Source: Chlamydiia bacterium (GTDB taxonomy: Bacteria; Chlamydiota; Chlamydiia; Chlamydiales; JAAZZY01). Taken from it: 7,188 nt of DNA. The stretch lies in the NCBI GenBank assembly GCA_014239035.1, contig JAAZZY010000079.1:1-7188 (forward strand), read 5' to 3'. The stretch's first letter is position 1, and each line of letters begins with the position of its first letter. Of the stretch, positions 5,694 through 7,188 are shown piece by piece. The notes under the pieces were generated by a model. The model saw only the letters and a list, made by a program, of their open reading frames with translations, was not told the origin of the DNA and ran no database searches. The translations under genes were made by a program, and so were the position numbers.

Positions 5694-6317
5694 ATGAGCG
5701 GTAAAAAGCCAAAAGAAAAACAAGTAGATGAAGCAAGAACTTCTAAAGAAGAAAAACTATCCGATACTATTATGATGAGTATAGATAAAGATCAGCTAGA
5801 TCAACTGCATGCTGAGATCAAAGATCTCAAAGATAGAAATCTACGTATACTAGCAGAGTCTGAAAACACACGTAAAAGGCTACAAAAAGAAAAATCTGAA
5901 ATGCAAGCTTACGCAAAAGAAAATTTAGCCTGTGAATTTTTAGGCCCAATTGATCATTTTTCAAATGCTCTGAGTTTTAAAGACGAGCAGCCTGATGAAG
6001 TCAAAAATTGGATGATTGGCTTTGAAATGATCTTAACTCAATTTAAAGATGTGCTGGCTCAAAATGAAATACGCTCAATCGAGACTGAAGGGCAAATTTT
6101 TGATCCTCATTTCCATGAAGCAATGGAAATAGAGGAAACAGATAAATATGCTCCGCATACCATCATTTGTGAATATGTAAAAGGTTACATGATGGGAGAG
6201 CGTGTTCTTCGACCTGCAAAAGTGAAAGTTGCAAAAGATCCCAATGAATCACCTAAAGGAAAAAATATGCAGGAAGATAAAAAAACTAATGAAACTATAA
6301 AACAAAAGGAAGGTTAA
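5694..6317 (+). CDS. grpE: GrpE, nucleotide exchange factor for DnaK
   Basis: Cytoplasmic co-chaperone that drives ADP release from DnaK and so resets the chaperone cycle. It is 207 residues, normal for GrpE. A charged, disordered N-terminus (1-28) leads into a long coiled coil (about 31-85) carrying the AESENTRKRLQKE signature at 54-66. A helical region follows to about 123. The C-terminal beta domain has FDPHFHEAM at 136-144 and the family signature GYMMGERVLRPAKVKVAK at 164-181. A lysine-rich tail of about 25 residues extends beyond it. AGGAG lies five bases before the ATG, a much better initiation site than that of hrcA, so GrpE may be made in greater amount. Only three bases separate its stop from dnaK. 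Confidence 0.97.
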   Translation: MSGKKPKEKQVDEARTSKEEKLSDTIMMSIDKDQLDQLHAEIKDLKDRNLRILAESENTRKRLQKEKSEMQAYAKENLACEFLGPIDHFSNALSFKDEQPDEVKNWMIGFEMILTQFKDVLAQNEIRSIETEGQIFDPHFHEAMEIEETDKYAPHTIICEYVKGYMMGERVLRPAKVKVAKDPNESPKGKNMQEDKKTNETIKQKEG

Positions 6318-6320
6318 ATC

Positions 6321-7188
6321 ATGGCAGACAAAAAGAAAGGAAAGATCATTGGTATTGATCTGGGAACTACAAATTCATGTGTAGCCGTTATGGAAGGCAG
6401 CTCTGCAAAGGTGATTGTTTCTGCTGAAGGCGGACATACAACACCATCAGTTGTGTCCTATAAAGGTAAAGAGCGTCTAGTCGGTGTTCCAGCTAAGCGC
6501 CAAGCCGTAACAAACCCAGACAAGACCCTAGCTTCATCTAAACGCTTTATCGGAAGAAAATTTGATGAAGTGCAAAACGAACTAGGAATGGTTCCCTATA
6601 AAGTTGTAAAAAACTCTAATGGAGACGCTGTTTTTGAGATAGATGGCAAACAAGTCTCTCCAGAAGAAGCTGCAGCTCAAATCCTCATCAAGATGAAAGA
6701 GACAGCAGAAGCCTATCTTGGAGAAACAGTTACAGAAGCTGTTGTTACTGTGCCAGCTTATTTTAATGATTCACAGCGTCAATCTACTAAAGATGCAGGT
6801 AAAATTGCAGGACTTGATGTTAAGCGTATCATTCCAGAGCCAACTGCTGCTGCTCTAGCTTATGGTCTCGATAAAGAAGGGGATAAAAAAGTTGCCGTAT
6901 TTGACTTAGGTGGTGGAACTTTTGATATCTCTATCTTAGAGATTGGAGATGGCGTGTTTGAAGTGCTTGCAACCAACGGAGATACTCGCCTTGGTGGAGA
7001 TGACTTTGATATTGCGATCATCAACTGGATGGCTGATGAGTTTAAGAAAGAGCATAGCATTGATCTAAAATCAGATAAAATGGCTCTTCAAAGACTTCGA
7101 GATGCCGCAGAAAAAGCTAAGATTGAATTGTCTTCTTCAGAACAGACTGAGGTTAGCTTACCATATATCACTGCAGATGCATCTGGTC
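6321..7188 (+). CDS. dnaK: DnaK, Hsp70 chaperone (N-terminal part, cut by right edge)
   Basis: ATP-dependent Hsp70 chaperone working with GrpE and DnaJ in cytoplasmic protein folding. The first 289 residues are visible, most of the nucleotide-binding domain; the substrate-binding domain lies outside. Seen motifs: GIDLGTTNS (phosphate 1) at 11-19, KRFIGRK at 74-80 containing the catalytic-type Lys74, VTVPAYFND at 142-150, and FDLGGGTFD (phosphate 2) at 194-202, where Thr200 corresponds to the autophosphorylated Thr199 of E. coli DnaK. GDTRLGGDDFD is at 220-230. The reading frame is intact to the edge. AGGAAGG precedes the ATG by about 7 bases, and the gene follows grpE by three bases, so the two are surely co-transcribed. 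Confidence 0.99.
   Translation, partial: MADKKKGKIIGIDLGTTNSCVAVMEGSSAKVIVSAEGGHTTPSVVSYKGKERLVGVPAKRQAVTNPDKTLASSKRFIGRKFDEVQNELGMVPYKVVKNSNGDAVFEIDGKQVSPEEAAAQILIKMKETAEAYLGETVTEAVVTVPAYFNDSQRQSTKDAGKIAGLDVKRIIPEPTAAALAYGLDKEGDKKVAVFDLGGGTFDISILEIGDGVFEVLATNGDTRLGGDDFDIAIINWMADEFKKEHSIDLKSDKMALQRLRDAAEKAKIELSSSEQTEVSLPYITADASG

Noticed and set aside
6860..7060. Minus-strand open frame inside dnaK.
   Set aside because: Antisense shadow of the highly conserved ATPase domain of DnaK.

Overview
The window looks like a chromosomal segment from a member of the phylum Chlamydiae, more likely an environmental (Parachlamydiales-type) lineage than a classical Chlamydia species. The evidence is the AT-rich sequence, an HrcA with a chlamydia-like recognition helix and a long C-terminal tail, the order hrcA-grpE-dnaK without an adjacent dnaJ in view, the nrdR-dksA-lspA neighbourhood, and a DksA-like protein that has lost most zinc-binding cysteines. 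The phylum is an inference from protein character and gene order, with about 0.8 confidence; the genus cannot be told from the sequence alone.

Left part (1-3993, minus strand): a tightly packed run of six genes reading right to left: nrdR, a dksA/traR-family gene, lspA, an unrecognised 237-residue protein, cinA and the start of uvrA, which runs off the left edge. Two junctions are ATGA overlaps (dksA/lspA and unknown/cinA), lspA overlaps the unknown gene by 38 bases, and the other gaps are 42 and 21 bases. A near-consensus sigma-70-type promoter (TTGACC, 17-base spacer, TAAAAT) lies just before nrdR. The run therefore looks like one operon linking dNTP-supply control, transcription modulation, lipoprotein maturation and DNA repair.

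Middle (3992-4382, minus strand): an isolated single-gene unit with a consensus promoter (TATAAT with an extended -10), a hairpin at the predicted 5' end of the mRNA, a 74-residue protein with a helix and a Gly/His-rich tail and no aromatic residues or cysteines, and a 13-bp-stem terminator. I do not recognise this protein. It is the least explained and most interesting item here.

Right part (4440-7188, plus strand): the heat-shock operon hrcA-grpE-dnaK, preceded by a degenerate CIRCE operator and a TTGACA-N17-TACAAT promoter. HrcA represses the operon through CIRCE; GrpE is the nucleotide exchange factor for the chaperone DnaK, whose gene is cut by the right edge after 289 codons. The operon and the small-protein unit diverge from the shared region at about 4383-4439. 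I saw no tRNA, rRNA, CRISPR, insertion sequence or phage feature.
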